Assembly (NCBI RefSeq): GCF_900104765.1
Contig: NZ_LT629737.1
Location: 62,001 to 126,000, forward strand
DNA length: 64,000 nucleotides
DNA from: Gillisia sp. Hel1_33_143
GTDB lineage: Bacteria; Bacteroidota; Bacteroidia; Flavobacteriales; Flavobacteriaceae
Direction: 5' to 3'
The translations under genes and the position numbers were made by a program. Below, piece after piece: positions 44,452-53,726 of the stretch. The notes under the pieces are model-generated. The model searched no databases, was not told the DNA's origin, and was given only the letters and a program-made list of their open reading frames with translations. How positions within the stretch are numbered: position 1 is the stretch's first letter; every line of letters starts with the position of its first letter.

Positions 44452-46767
44452 TTAGTTGCTAGCTTCTTTCTTGAAATTCTGAAACTTATCTTCTTTGGCA
44501 TTTTGAGGCCAGCTATTATTGTCTAAATTAACATCTGCAGTCTCTAAATTAGGATCTACTGTAATCTTAGTGATTTCCTTATCTGATGCAATAGCCTTGC
44601 TCACTTCTTTATCATTCTTTCTCCAGATCTGAGCAGGATATTTCACATTATTGGTAGTACCATCTGCATAGGTGTACTCCACAATAAGTGGCATTACCAA
44701 ACCTCCTGGTTTGTTAAAAGTAACCTGATAGAAAAACTTAGGATTTTTGAGCTTCGCTCTTTCCTCAGGCGTAAAATTATCCATTAAGTACTCATTCAAT
44801 TTTGGAGCGTTCTCTAAAGAAGTCTTTCCTTTTGATTCTGCATTATATTCATCACTTCCTTCTTCAACAACATAAACTGCATCTATACTTGCAGGATCTT
44901 CAACATTATATCTCTCAAGTAAGGCTTTACCTTCTTTGGTAACTTTATCTGTGATCTGAAATTTCTTAACTTCTTTAATTCCAATATCAACATTATCTGT
45001 TCCATAGAACCAACCTCTCCAAAACCAGTCTAGATCCACACCGGATGCATCTTCCATAGTTCTAAAGAAATCTTCTGGAGTAGGATGTTTAAACATCCAT
45101 CTATTTGCATAAGTTTTAAAAGAGTAATCAAAAAGATCATGACCCATTACGGTCTCTCTTAAAATATTTAAAGCAGTGGCAGGCTTACCGTAAGCGTTAT
45201 TACCTAATTGAAAAACATTCTCTGGATTAGACATGATTGGAGCAATATAAGATTGATCTCCTTTCATATAAGGAACTATTTTGGAAGGAATTCCTCTTCT
45301 AGAAGGATAAACTTCTTCCGGACTAATAGCTTGGGGATATTCTTTCGCAAATTCCTGTTCTGCTAAATACTGCATAAAGGTATTTATACCTTCATCCATC
45401 CAACCCCATTGGCGCTCATCACTATTCACGATCATTGGGAAAAAGTTATGCCCTACTTCGTGAATGATAACACTCATCATTCCAAATTTTACTCGGTCTG
45501 TATAAGTTCCATCCTTTTCAGGACGACCATAATTCCAACAGATCATAGGATATTCCATCCCCTGGTTTTTTGCATGTACAGATATCGCTTTACTATATGG
45601 ATATTGAAAAGTATGATCTGAATAAGATTTCACAGTACTAGCTACCACTTTCGTAGAATAATCTCCCCATAGCGGATTCCCTTCTTTAGGATATAAAGAT
45701 TCTGCCATTACATCTTTACCCATCACTTTTACATTCATCATATCTACAATGAATTTACGTGAAGTAGCAAAAGCAAAATCTCTAACCATTTCAGCTTTTA
45801 ACTTCCAAGTTTTCTTTTTATCTGAAAAACCTTTTTCTGCAGCTTCTGCTTCTTCCTGAGTTACAATAACTACTGGCTCATCATAAGATTTTTTCGCCTG
45901 CTCATAACGTTTCATCATTTCTCTGGAATAAACGTCTTTTCTATTCTGAAGCTCTCCCGTTCCATCTAAAATATGATCTGCAGGAACCGTAATATTCACT
46001 TCATAGCTTCCAAATGGAAGAGCAAACTCTCCACTACCCCAGAATTGCATATTTTGCCATCCTTCTACATCATTATAAACCCCCATTCTTGGGAAGAATT
46101 GAGCAATTACATATACATTGTTCCCATCTTCAGGAAAATGCTCGTATCCAGATCTAGCTCTATCTGTTACATGATTATTAATGTTGTACCACCATTTTAT
46201 GTTGAAAGAATAACTCTCGCCAGCTTTTAAAGGCTGTGGTAGATCTACTCTCATCATTGTAAAATTGATAGTATATGGCAATGACTTCCCGTCTTTAGAA
46301 GATACTTCTTCTATATGAAATCCACCATCAAAAGGTTCTTCCATAAAATCATTTACAAAAGTACTGCTTTGAGTTACCGGAGAAATCCCATTCCCATCTT
46401 TAAGCTTAGCCTCAGAATCTTTCGTTCTAATATTTTGATCTAATTGCACCCATAAATACTCTAAAGCATCTGGAGAATTGTTATGATATGTAATTGTCTC
46501 GTACCCTGACAGTTTTTGATTTTTATCATCTAACTCAATATCCATCTTGTAATCTGCCTGATTTTGATAATAGGCTTCTCCCGGAGCACCTGCCCCTGTA
46601 CGATATTGATTTGGAGTTGAGAACTCCTGATACAGTTGTCTAAATTTGTTTTGATTAGTGTGTCCGGCTTGAACTGTTTCCTCCTTAGTTGCCTGCTCAT
46701 CCTGAGCAAATACACCAGCAGACAAAAACAAAAAACAAACCAAAAGGGTCGATTTAATTTTTCTCAT
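44452..46767 (-). CDS. exported M1-family metallopeptidase
   Basis: A 771-residue protein with a signal peptide (about 1-21, ending GVFA) and an M1 aminopeptidase core. The zinc site HEVGHNFFP is followed by a conserved Glu in DEGINTFMQYL, giving HEXXH-X18-E. The exopeptidase GAMEN motif is not obvious. The acidic, Lys-rich tail after about 690 is probably surface-exposed. Substrates are unknown. The DUF6702-like gene upstream is on the same strand, 57 bases away. Confidence 0.92.
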   Translation of the reverse strand: MRKIKSTLLVCFLFLSAGVFAQDEQATKEETVQAGHTNQNKFRQLYQEFSTPNQYRTGAGAPGEAYYQNQADYKMDIELDDKNQKLSGYETITYHNNSPDALEYLWVQLDQNIRTKDSEAKLKDGNGISPVTQSSTFVNDFMEEPFDGGFHIEEVSSKDGKSLPYTINFTMMRVDLPQPLKAGESYSFNIKWWYNINNHVTDRARSGYEHFPEDGNNVYVIAQFFPRMGVYNDVEGWQNMQFWGSGEFALPFGSYEVNITVPADHILDGTGELQNRKDVYSREMMKRYEQAKKSYDEPVVIVTQEEAEAAEKGFSDKKKTWKLKAEMVRDFAFATSRKFIVDMMNVKVMGKDVMAESLYPKEGNPLWGDYSTKVVASTVKSYSDHTFQYPYSKAISVHAKNQGMEYPMICWNYGRPEKDGTYTDRVKFGMMSVIIHEVGHNFFPMIVNSDERQWGWMDEGINTFMQYLAEQEFAKEYPQAISPEEVYPSRRGIPSKIVPYMKGDQSYIAPIMSNPENVFQLGNNAYGKPATALNILRETVMGHDLFDYSFKTYANRWMFKHPTPEDFFRTMEDASGVDLDWFWRGWFYGTDNVDIGIKEVKKFQITDKVTKEGKALLERYNVEDPASIDAVYVVEEGSDEYNAESKGKTSLENAPKLNEYLMDNFTPEERAKLKNPKFFYQVTFNKPGGLVMPLIVEYTYADGTTNNVKYPAQIWRKNDKEVSKAIASDKEITKITVDPNLETADVNLDNNSWPQNAKEDKFQNFKKEASN

Positions 46768-46824
46768 TATTTAAATATTAATTTTAAGATTGCTAAAAAT
46801 AGGTAATTATAAAAATTTTACACT

Positions 46825-47325
46825 TTAATCGTTGAAATTTAACACCTCTTCCAATTTTCCATCAGCCAGAACCATACTCTTCATTTGTCCTTTATACGCT
46901 ACATGGACTAGGTTCTTCTGTTCTGGAAAAAGATCCGCTAAAACAGCATTTTGAATTTTGATACTCGAAAATTCCGGAACATTTAAAACTTCTAGATAAG
47001 CAATTGCCGTATCATCATCATATTCCTTCCCAAGGTAATTCACCTTATATTTCTTCCCGTCTACTTCAACTTCTATCTTTTGCTCTAAGTATTTCTTTAT
47101 ATACCCAAATACTTTAGCGTCATCTGTTTTCTTAGAAAGCAAAATAGATGTATCATACCTTTTCTGAAGAAGATCTTCCAGATCATCTACAAAAATTCGA
47201 GATATAATCTGAAGGCTCTTTTCCTTTTCATTGTACTTTACATCTGTAACACTTACATAGAATTTATGATTGGCCTTAAACGAAGAAAGACCAATTAAGA
47301 AAAGTAATAACATTTTATATTTCAT
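46825..47325 (-). CDS. DUF6702-like secreted protein
   Basis: A 166-residue protein with an N-terminal hydrophobic signal (MKYKMLLLFLIGLSSFKA), then HKFYVSVTDVKYNEKEKSLQ, IISRIFVDDLEDLLQKRYD and a beta-rich remainder. This looks like the DUF6702 family, which in Flavobacteriia is often beside an M1 peptidase, as here. No catalytic residue or function can be named. It is likely the first gene of a pair with the M1 peptidase. Confidence 0.7.
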   Translation of the reverse strand: MKYKMLLLFLIGLSSFKANHKFYVSVTDVKYNEKEKSLQIISRIFVDDLEDLLQKRYDTSILLSKKTDDAKVFGYIKKYLEQKIEVEVDGKKYKVNYLGKEYDDDTAIAYLEVLNVPEFSSIKIQNAVLADLFPEQKNLVHVAYKGQMKSMVLADGKLEEVLNFND

Positions 47326-47460
47326 AATGAAGTGCTGTAAAGGTTAGACTTAATAAATCAAAAATAGTTTAATTCGTATTTATATTAACTCAAATAGTAT
47401 TCCAGCAATATTTCAATATCGTAGATCATAGTAGTAAATAATTTAAAATAGCTGCAATAA

Positions 47461-48222
47461 TTATTTTTGAAGTTGTAAAAAATCTTCAGCAATCTTTTCG
47501 AAATACTGAATAAGATCCAGTTCATTACCGGTTTCTACAACATATTTTAGGTTCCGCTCTTCTGCAGCATAATACATAAATTTATATATGAGATCTTCTG
47601 AAATTTTTAGATGCTCCGCAAAGAATTCTATTGGAAAAGTTTCTATGGTTTTATTCACTAAAATAGAAAGGTCTTGATTTTCTTTTATCTTTTTTAGTTC
47701 TTTCAATCTGCCAGAAATTAGATTAATTAAATAATCTACAGGCAATCCACTACTAGAATGAGTAGCTGAATAAATTCTCCTCTCGGCTTGAGTTAAGGGC
47801 GGTTTCTTAGAAACTGGAAGACCTACACTAAAGGCTGTAATTGTCTTGATATCTTTAGTGTCCTGACTTAAATTTCCAGACAAGCGATAATTATTAATAT
47901 TAACGGCATCCAGCTCATTTACATTATCTTGTAAAGTAACTTCAAGATATCCGGAATCAAATATTTCTTTATCGATCTTTATCTCTAATCTCTTATAAGG
48001 AATAGAAGAAAAAAGTAAGGTGTCATTCTCTATTACCGAAATCTCAAATCTCCCATTTGCAGTATTTATTGTACCTGTCTTCTGAGTAATATTAATAATA
48101 TTTACAGAGATCTCTCCTAAAGTCTGGTTGTTGATCTTACCTTTTAAAAGCACATCATTTTGCGCGTAACTAACACCTATAAATAAAAAAAATGATAAGA
48201 TCAGAAAAAATAGTTTGTACAT
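47461..48222 (-). CDS. carboxypeptidase-like regulatory domain protein, paralog 3 of a tandem triplet
   Basis: A 253-residue exported protein (signal about 1-20, ending SYAQ). The N-terminal domain (about 22-110, LLKGKINNQTLGEISVNIIN to VNELDAVNINNYRLSGNL) is the CarboxypepD_reg-like beta sandwich found at the front of TonB receptors, here without a receptor. The C-terminal half is helical and ends NELDLIQYFEKIAEDFLQLQ. It is the last of three tandem paralogs (34-base gap) on the minus strand. Function unknown. Confidence 0.8.
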   Translation of the reverse strand: MYKLFFLILSFFLFIGVSYAQNDVLLKGKINNQTLGEISVNIINITQKTGTINTANGRFEISVIENDTLLFSSIPYKRLEIKIDKEIFDSGYLEVTLQDNVNELDAVNINNYRLSGNLSQDTKDIKTITAFSVGLPVSKKPPLTQAERRIYSATHSSSGLPVDYLINLISGRLKELKKIKENQDLSILVNKTIETFPIEFFAEHLKISEDLIYKFMYYAAEERNLKYVVETGNELDLIQYFEKIAEDFLQLQK

Positions 48223-48256
48223 AAAGTTAGTTAAGAGTAATGGGAAAAATCTTTAT

Positions 48257-49057
48257 CTAATTTTGCTCTTTTAGCTTTCGGTAATTTTTACTTTGAAGCA
48301 TAAAAAACTCTATTAACTCCAGATCATTCTTATTCTCTTGGACTAAAGCACCAAGGCCATTATCATAGGCGTAGAAAATAAAATCATTTATATAATCGTA
48401 ATCAATTTGAAGGGTTTCAGTAAAAAAAACATCCCCGTATAACTTCCGCATCTCACTCGGGTTACTTCTAGGCATTGGCGCAACAGTTTCTACTGACTTA
48501 CCTGCAATTCCTGTAAGATCTATAGCAGCAGCCAACAAATTAAAAATATTGATAGAACCATCTACTTGGGTAGACTCTCCCAATGCAATGTTGGTAGGTT
48601 TAGATTGAGTATCATTAATATCAGAATCAAATCTAGCATTCTTAACATCTTCAAATTTCCAACTTAATACAGGAAAACTATAAGTTTCCATCGCTTCACT
48701 ATCTACAGCAAGATTTCCTGTAAGATGATAGTTATTTAAATTTACTGTAGCTAGTTCATTTACATCTTCTTTTAGCGAAACACTTAAAAACTCATTATTA
48801 TAGATCTTAGAAGTGATCTCCATTTTCAGGTTTTCATAAATAATTGAAGAGAATAATAAGGTATCACCTTCTCTAACCCGAATTTCAAAATCCCCATTTC
48901 TAGAACTCGTAGTACCAGTTCTTAGATTGGTGTTAATAATATTTATAGAAGTTCCCTCCAGATCCTGAGCCTCAATAGACCCCTTAAGAAGAATAGATTC
49001 TTGTGCAGTTGCGGTAATTGCAAAGAATAGAATACATGCTAAAAAAGAATATTTCAT
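48257..49057 (-). CDS. carboxypeptidase-like regulatory domain protein, paralog 2 of a tandem triplet
   Basis: A 266-residue exported protein (signal ending TATAQ). The front domain (ILLKGSIEAQDLEGTSINII to VNELATVNLNNYHLTGNL) closely matches paralog 3; the middle is divergent and includes INIFNLLAAAIDLTGIAGKS. The tail NDLELIEFFMLQSKNYRKLK matches the closing motif of the other two. It sits 28 bases after paralog 1. Function unknown. Confidence 0.8.
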   Translation of the reverse strand: MKYSFLACILFFAITATAQESILLKGSIEAQDLEGTSINIINTNLRTGTTSSRNGDFEIRVREGDTLLFSSIIYENLKMEITSKIYNNEFLSVSLKEDVNELATVNLNNYHLTGNLAVDSEAMETYSFPVLSWKFEDVKNARFDSDINDTQSKPTNIALGESTQVDGSINIFNLLAAAIDLTGIAGKSVETVAPMPRSNPSEMRKLYGDVFFTETLQIDYDYINDFIFYAYDNGLGALVQENKNDLELIEFFMLQSKNYRKLKEQN

Positions 49058-49085
49058 ATTACTGATCTTAAAACCAGTAATTATC

Positions 49086-49901
49086 TTAATTTCTGGCTTG
49101 TTGTTTCTTGTATTTTTTACTTTGCTCTACAAGGAAATCTATAAGATCTAGCTCATTTCCTTTCTTCAACATTTGTTCACTTAAGCCATTATCGTCAGCA
49201 AAATATATAAAATCATTAATGTTCTCCATTTGAATATCTAAATTCTCTTGGAAGAAATTATCATTATAAAGTTTCCTGATCTCGTTATCTACTTCGGCAT
49301 TTGGAATAGTACTGTAGGGATTACGAATTTCCTTCTCTTTGTTATTGATCAATAACTCTTTAAAAATGTTAACAAAATTAATGCCATTAACTAGTCTCGT
49401 ATTACCCATTAGCATTGCTGTATTTCTTGGGGCTCTATTTTGAGGTGCGCTATAAGCAACATCTGCATTAGAATTCATAACATCAACAGATCTTAGATCT
49501 TTGGCGTAATCTATTGATTCTAATCTTTGTACGTCTACATTTATATTTCCAGAAAGATCATAAGGAGATACCACTACTTCTGGTAATGCGTTAATAACTT
49601 CATTTAAATAAATATCTAAATTTTTTGATGCTACTACGGTTTCCCCTATTAAAACAGTAAAAGCCTCAAATTGAACGGAGGTAACTCTAATAGTATCTTT
49701 AGCGCTCACCTCTAATTTAAAATCTCCTTTGAGATCTGAGATAGTTCCTTTATTAGAACTTACATTATAAATGCTTACCCCTTCAGGGTCATCTTGCTTA
49801 GGTACGTGAATGGTACCGTTAACTTCAGTTCTATCATCAACTTGTGCAAAGGCAGAAATTCCAAAAAAAATCACCATTACAGTGAGTACTATTCTTTTCA
49901 T
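49086..49901 (-). CDS. carboxypeptidase-like regulatory domain protein, paralog 1 of a tandem triplet
   Basis: A 271-residue exported protein (signal ending SAFAQ). The front domain is the most diverged of the three (NGTIHVPKQDDPEGVSIYNV to LPEVVVSPYDLSGNINVD), and GINFVNIFKELLIN matches the middle of paralog 2. The closing ELDLIDFLVEQSKKYKK is shared. It is first in the minus-strand triplet and divergent from pepE. Function unknown. Confidence 0.8.
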   Translation of the reverse strand: MKRIVLTVMVIFFGISAFAQVDDRTEVNGTIHVPKQDDPEGVSIYNVSSNKGTISDLKGDFKLEVSAKDTIRVTSVQFEAFTVLIGETVVASKNLDIYLNEVINALPEVVVSPYDLSGNINVDVQRLESIDYAKDLRSVDVMNSNADVAYSAPQNRAPRNTAMLMGNTRLVNGINFVNIFKELLINNKEKEIRNPYSTIPNAEVDNEIRKLYNDNFFQENLDIQMENINDFIYFADDNGLSEQMLKKGNELDLIDFLVEQSKKYKKQQARN

Positions 49902-49964
49902 AAATTTAATTTGAATAAAGAAACAAATCCATTTCTAATAAAAATAATAAGCATCGCCTAAACT

Positions 49965-49994
49965 TTTGTTAAACCACCACAATACTTAAATTTA
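49965..49994 (+). promoter_or_regulatory. promoter of pepE-glsA
   Basis: TTTG at 49965-49968 and TAAATTTA at 49987-49994 are 18 bases apart; the pepE ATG follows 12 bases later. Confidence 0.5.
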
Positions 49995-50006
49995 CAAAAA
50001 AATAAT

Positions 50007-50714
50007 ATGAGAAATGCTATTTTAGCAAGTACCTCTACCTTACATGGCGAGAAATATCTTACATATCTATTACCGGAGCTATCCAAGTTATTTAAGAATG
50101 CTCAAGAATTACTTTTTATTCCATACGCCAGGCCTGGTGGTATATCGCATGATGAATATACATCTTTAGTTAAAGAAGCTACCAAAGAACTTCATTTTAG
50201 CGTGAAAGGCATTCAAGAATTTGAAGATCCAATTGAAGCTATAAAAAATGCTCGAGCAATATTTACCGGAGGCGGTAATACTTTTATGCTTGTAGATAAG
50301 CTCTATCGTAATAAGGTTATGCAAACTTTAAAAGAGGCAATCTTGAACGGCACTCCGTATCTAGGAACAAGTGCAGGAACAAATATTACAGGCCTTACTA
50401 TGCAAACCAGCAATGATATGCCTATTATCTATCCTCCAAGTTTTAAAACTCTTGGTATTGTACCTTTTAATTTGAATCCACATTATTTAGATCCAGATCC
50501 AAATTCTACCCATAAAGGAGAGACCAGAGAGACGCGTATCAAAGAGTTCCATAAAATTAATACTCAGCCAGTGATTGGTTTAAGAGAAGGAAGCTGGTTA
50601 GAAGTAAATAATAATGACATTACCCTACGAGGAAACCTAACAGCAAGAATATTTAAGGCAGGAAAAAATCCTATAGAATTAGAAACTAACAGTACTTTAA
50701 ATAATATCAATTAA
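50007..50714 (+). CDS. pepE: dipeptidase E (alpha-aspartyl dipeptidase)
   Basis: A 235-residue S51-family serine peptidase that cleaves Asp-Xaa dipeptides. The nucleophile S122 is in YLGTSAGTNI; FTGGGNTFMLV and the substrate region LNPHYLDPDPNSTHKGETR fit the family. It has no signal peptide, so it works in the cytosol. glsA begins directly after its stop, and together they release Asp and Glu from peptides and glutamine. Confidence 0.93.
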   Translation: MRNAILASTSTLHGEKYLTYLLPELSKLFKNAQELLFIPYARPGGISHDEYTSLVKEATKELHFSVKGIQEFEDPIEAIKNARAIFTGGGNTFMLVDKLYRNKVMQTLKEAILNGTPYLGTSAGTNITGLTMQTSNDMPIIYPPSFKTLGIVPFNLNPHYLDPDPNSTHKGETRETRIKEFHKINTQPVIGLREGSWLEVNNNDITLRGNLTARIFKAGKNPIELETNSTLNNIN

Positions 50715-51629
50715 ATGGACTTTCAGAAAATACTTAATACCATTCAAGAGGATCTATCTCATTACGATGCTTTTGGAAATGTAGCCTCTTACATTCCAGA
50801 ATTGGCAAAAATAGATCCCAAGAAATTTGGTATGCATCTCTATGGAACAGATTCTCAACATTACAGTGTTGGAGATAGTGACGAGAAATTCTCCATTCAG
50901 AGTATTTCGAAGGTATTTACCTTAACTATGGCCATGAATATTCTAGGAGAAGATCTTTGGGACAGAGTAGATGTTGAGCCATCTGGAGATCCATTTAACT
51001 CCTTAACACAACTGGAATACGAAAGCGGGATACCTAGAAATCCTTTTATTAATTCTGGCGCCCTAGTAATTGCAGATATTCTGATCTCTAATTTGGATAA
51101 TCCAAAAGAAGATCTTTTGCAATTTGTAAGAAAGATTACTGGCAAAGAGAGTATAGATTATGATTACACGGTGGCTGCTTCAGAAAAATCTACAGGTTAC
51201 AGAAATTATGCACTAGTAAATTATATGAAAGCTCTAGGAAATATCAAAAATGATGTAGACACCATTGTAGACTTCTATTTTCATCAATGCTCCTTAGCAA
51301 TGTCATGCGCAGAACTGGCTACAGCTTTTATGATCTTTGCAAATAAAGGTAGAATATTAGATACCGATGAAAAGATCTTATCAAAAACTAAGAATAAAAG
51401 AATTAACGCTTTGATGCAAACCTGTGGTTTTTATGATGAAGCAGGAGAATTTAGCTTTGAAGTTGGCTTACCTGGTAAAAGTGGTGTTGGAGGCGGAATT
51501 ATAGCAATACATCCTTCAAGATATTCTGTAGCTGTTTGGAGCCCTATTTTAAATGAAAAAGGAAATTCTGAATTAGGGATGGCTGCATTAGAAAAGCTAA
51601 CCACACTAACGGGACTTTCTATTTTTTAG
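50715..51629 (+). CDS. glsA: glutaminase
   Basis: A 304-residue enzyme that hydrolyses glutamine to glutamate and ammonia. It has the beta-lactamase-like S63xxK66 dyad in FSIQSISKVF, the RNPFINSGALV block, the conserved YRNYALVNYMKALGNI segment, and the closing GLPGKSGVGGGIIA. Length is normal (about 305). Its ATG follows the pepE stop with no gap, so translation is coupled. Confidence 0.95.
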   Translation: MDFQKILNTIQEDLSHYDAFGNVASYIPELAKIDPKKFGMHLYGTDSQHYSVGDSDEKFSIQSISKVFTLTMAMNILGEDLWDRVDVEPSGDPFNSLTQLEYESGIPRNPFINSGALVIADILISNLDNPKEDLLQFVRKITGKESIDYDYTVAASEKSTGYRNYALVNYMKALGNIKNDVDTIVDFYFHQCSLAMSCAELATAFMIFANKGRILDTDEKILSKTKNKRINALMQTCGFYDEAGEFSFEVGLPGKSGVGGGIIAIHPSRYSVAVWSPILNEKGNSELGMAALEKLTTLTGLSIF

Positions 51630-51727
51630 ATACTTATAAAATTAGTCAGCCAATAGATTGTAGCATTTATATGCTATAAGACTTCACCTCTTCCATCATC
51701 AATCTTACATCTTATTAGTAAGTAATG

Positions 51728-51758
51728 AAAAAAGCCTTCCTGATACAGGAAGGCTTTT
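51728..51758 (-). terminator. terminator of the tRNA-Gly transcript
   Basis: A stem AAAAGCCTTCCTG/CAGGAAGGCTTTT (about 51730-51742 with 51746-51758) lies right after the tRNA 3' end on the minus strand, followed by further T in that direction. Confidence 0.85.
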
Positions 51759-51759
51759 G

Positions 51760-51832
51760 AGCGAAAGACCGGGTTCGAACCGGCGACATTCAGCTTGGAA
51801 GGCTGACGCTCTACCAACTGAGCTACTTTCGC
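51760..51832 (-). tRNA. tRNA-Gly (UCC)
   Basis: A complete cloverleaf on the minus strand: acceptor GCGAAAG/CTTTCGC, D arm GCTC/GAGC with AGTTGGTA loop, anticodon stem TCAGC/GCTGA around CTTCCAA (anticodon UCC, complement at 51797-51799), and T arm with TTCGAAC. Discriminator base is U. CCA is not encoded. Strong hairpin terminator downstream. Confidence 0.95.
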
Positions 51833-51879
51833 AAGACTCTGCAAATATAATCTGAAATCTTTAAAAATTCCAAAAAAAT

Positions 51880-52332
51880 CTACAGCTTTTTTAAAAAATG
51901 ATATCCTTTAATCACATAATCTAGATTCATATAAAATTTATGAGACCTAAAGTTCTGAACGTAAGAGTTTAACTCTGAAGTTTCACAACCTCGCTCTTTG
52001 GCATAATGGAAAATAAAATTGAAAAGTTTCTTTCCAATACCTGTATTTTGCAACTCAGAATTAATATAAACGTGATCTACTTCACAAGATTTTCCGCAAT
52101 AATGTCTAGTCATAAACCAAAGTCCGAACACACCCACTAACTTTTCATCTAAATAGATACCAAAACATTCATAATTCTGATCGAACATTTCTTCAAATCT
52201 AGCACGTAGAATTTCTTCATCCACCTGATATTCACCTAGTTTTTGAATTAATGGGAGCACCAAATCTAATTGGTTCTTTAAAATCTTGTTAAATGCCAAT
52301 TCCATCCTACCGTTTTCTGCGAAAATAGTCAT
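51880..52332 (-). CDS. GNAT-family N-acetyltransferase
   Basis: A 150-residue acetyltransferase. The acetyl-CoA site is in DHVYINSELQNTGIGKKLFN, and the C-terminal MNLDYVIKGYHFLKK is the usual closing strand. Substrate unknown. It could begin at the ATG at 52332 or at 52305 (MELAFNKILKNQLDLVLPL); I give the longer form. It is divergent from the ClpP-like gene with 38 bases between starts and ends 48 bases from the tRNA gene on the same strand. Confidence 0.88.
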   Translation of the reverse strand: MTIFAENGRMELAFNKILKNQLDLVLPLIQKLGEYQVDEEILRARFEEMFDQNYECFGIYLDEKLVGVFGLWFMTRHYCGKSCEVDHVYINSELQNTGIGKKLFNFIFHYAKERGCETSELNSYVQNFRSHKFYMNLDYVIKGYHFLKKL

Positions 52333-52370
52333 AATTTTAGCTATTGATAATAATTTGATTTTACATACTT

Positions 52371-52922
52371 ATGAAAAATAAACCAGGAAAAATTCAAGAC
52401 CTTATAGATGCAAATTTTTTAGAGCAACGAAAAGTTTTTCTTTGGGGACAGGTAGATGGGAAAACGGCTAAACACGTTATAGACCATCTTTTATATCTTG
52501 ATTCAGTATCTAATGAAGAAATTCAGCTGTTCATAAATAGTCCGGGAGGTTTCGTTACTGATGGCTTTGCAATGTATGACACCATGAAATCTTTAAGAAG
52601 CCCTATTTCAACAATTTGTTCAGGACTGGCTGCTTCTATGGGATCCATTCTCCTTTCTGGAGGAACCAAAGGAAGAAGATTTATTCAACCTTTAGCTAAA
52701 GTAATGATACACCAACCAAGTGGAGGTGCCAGAGGTCAGGCTTCTAATATCGAAATTCAGGCTGCAGAGATCTTGAAAATTAGAGATATTAGCGCACAAA
52801 TTCTTTCTGAGAATTGCGGTCAGAAAATTGAAAAAGTTTTAAAAGATTTTAATAGAGATTACTGGATGGATGCTCAGGAATCTGTAGACTACGGAATTGT
52901 TGATGGAATTTTTAAGCAATAA
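52371..52922 (+). CDS. ClpP-like protease subunit (second-type paralog)
   Basis: A 183-residue member of the ClpP family with an intact triad: S89 in GLAASMGS, H114 in VMIHQPSGG, and D163 in KDFNRDYWM. The structural GRRFIQPLAKVM and ARGQASNIEIQA handle region are also kept. It differs from the housekeeping ClpP in the N-terminus (LEQRKVFLWGQVDGKTAKH) and in having no propeptide. No clpX or tig is beside it, and two acetyltransferase genes follow, so it is probably an extra ClpP that forms its own or a mixed tetradecamer. Confidence 0.92.
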   Translation: MKNKPGKIQDLIDANFLEQRKVFLWGQVDGKTAKHVIDHLLYLDSVSNEEIQLFINSPGGFVTDGFAMYDTMKSLRSPISTICSGLAASMGSILLSGGTKGRRFIQPLAKVMIHQPSGGARGQASNIEIQAAEILKIRDISAQILSENCGQKIEKVLKDFNRDYWMDAQESVDYGIVDGIFKQ

Positions 52923-52927
52923 TAATT

Positions 52928-53218
52928 ATGAGTAACAAGATCAATCATAAAGAAACAGACGGTCAAGGAATGTTTTTTATTGAAGATGATAATGGTATAA
53001 TCTCTCAGCTTACCTATTCTCTTCAAAATAACGGGATAATGGCTTTAGACCATACGGAAACTGTAGAACAAAGAAAAGGCGAAGGATTGGCTACTAAACT
53101 CGTAAAAGAGAGTGTTTCTTATGCTAAGAAAAATGATCTGATGATAGATCCTGTTTGCCCATTTGCAGAAGAAGAATTCGATAAGAATAAAGAATACCAG
53201 GAAGTAAGAGTCAATTAA
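52928..53218 (+). CDS. YjdJ-like GNAT N-acetyltransferase
   Basis: A 96-residue short acetyltransferase of the COG2388 type. It has QLTYSLQNNGIMALDHTETV, a CoA-binding RKGEGLATKLVKESVSYA, then NDLMIDPVCPFAEEEFDKN, the typical end. It starts 5 bases after the ClpP-like gene and precedes another GNAT gene by 4 bases. Substrate unknown. Confidence 0.9.
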   Translation: MSNKINHKETDGQGMFFIEDDNGIISQLTYSLQNNGIMALDHTETVEQRKGEGLATKLVKESVSYAKKNDLMIDPVCPFAEEEFDKNKEYQEVRVN

Positions 53219-53222
53219 AAAA

Positions 53223-53684
53223 ATGACCATTTCTTTGAATAAAAACGTTGAGATTCACGAAATCTCTTCCGAAGAAACTTATGTTATAAGACAAAAAGTT
53301 CTAAGACCCGGAAAGCCTGTAATACAATGTTGTTTTGAAGGTGATCAAGCCTTAGATACATTCCATTTAGGAGCGTTTTTTCAAGATAAACTAATAGGGG
53401 TTGCAAGTTTTATGAAAAACAGCAACCCCTTATTTTCTCCTCACAATCAATACCAACTAAGAGGAATGGCTATTTTAGAGTCATTCAAAAAACAAGGTAT
53501 AGGAGCACAGCTCCTAAAAACTGGTGAATCTAAGATCTGTTCAATCTTAGAGGAACCCACATTATGGTTTAACGCACGCACAACAGCCGTAGGTTTCTAT
53601 GCGAAATACGATTATCAAATAAAGGGAGAAGAATTTGAGATTCCTGAAGTTTGTAAACATATAGTAATGTTTAAAAAACTATAG
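53223..53684 (+). CDS. GNAT-family N-acetyltransferase
   Basis: A 153-residue acetyltransferase with EETYVIRQKVLRPGKPVIQC, a CoA site at QYQLRGMAILESFKKQGIG followed by AQLLKTGE, and a closing NARTTAVGFYAKYDYQ. It resembles the YitI/ElaA-like subgroup that starts with IRQKVLRPG. It forms an operon with the ClpP-like and YjdJ-like genes. Substrate unknown. Confidence 0.9.
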   Translation: MTISLNKNVEIHEISSEETYVIRQKVLRPGKPVIQCCFEGDQALDTFHLGAFFQDKLIGVASFMKNSNPLFSPHNQYQLRGMAILESFKKQGIGAQLLKTGESKICSILEEPTLWFNARTTAVGFYAKYDYQIKGEEFEIPEVCKHIVMFKKL

Positions 53685-53726
53685 CGCTACCTTAAATTGA
53701 CATTTATGCTACTCTATCATCACATT

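Noticed and set aside
47461-49901. Three fragments of one broken TonB receptor
   Set aside because: Each has its own start, signal peptide, complete domain and shared C-terminal motif; no plug or barrel sequence is present.
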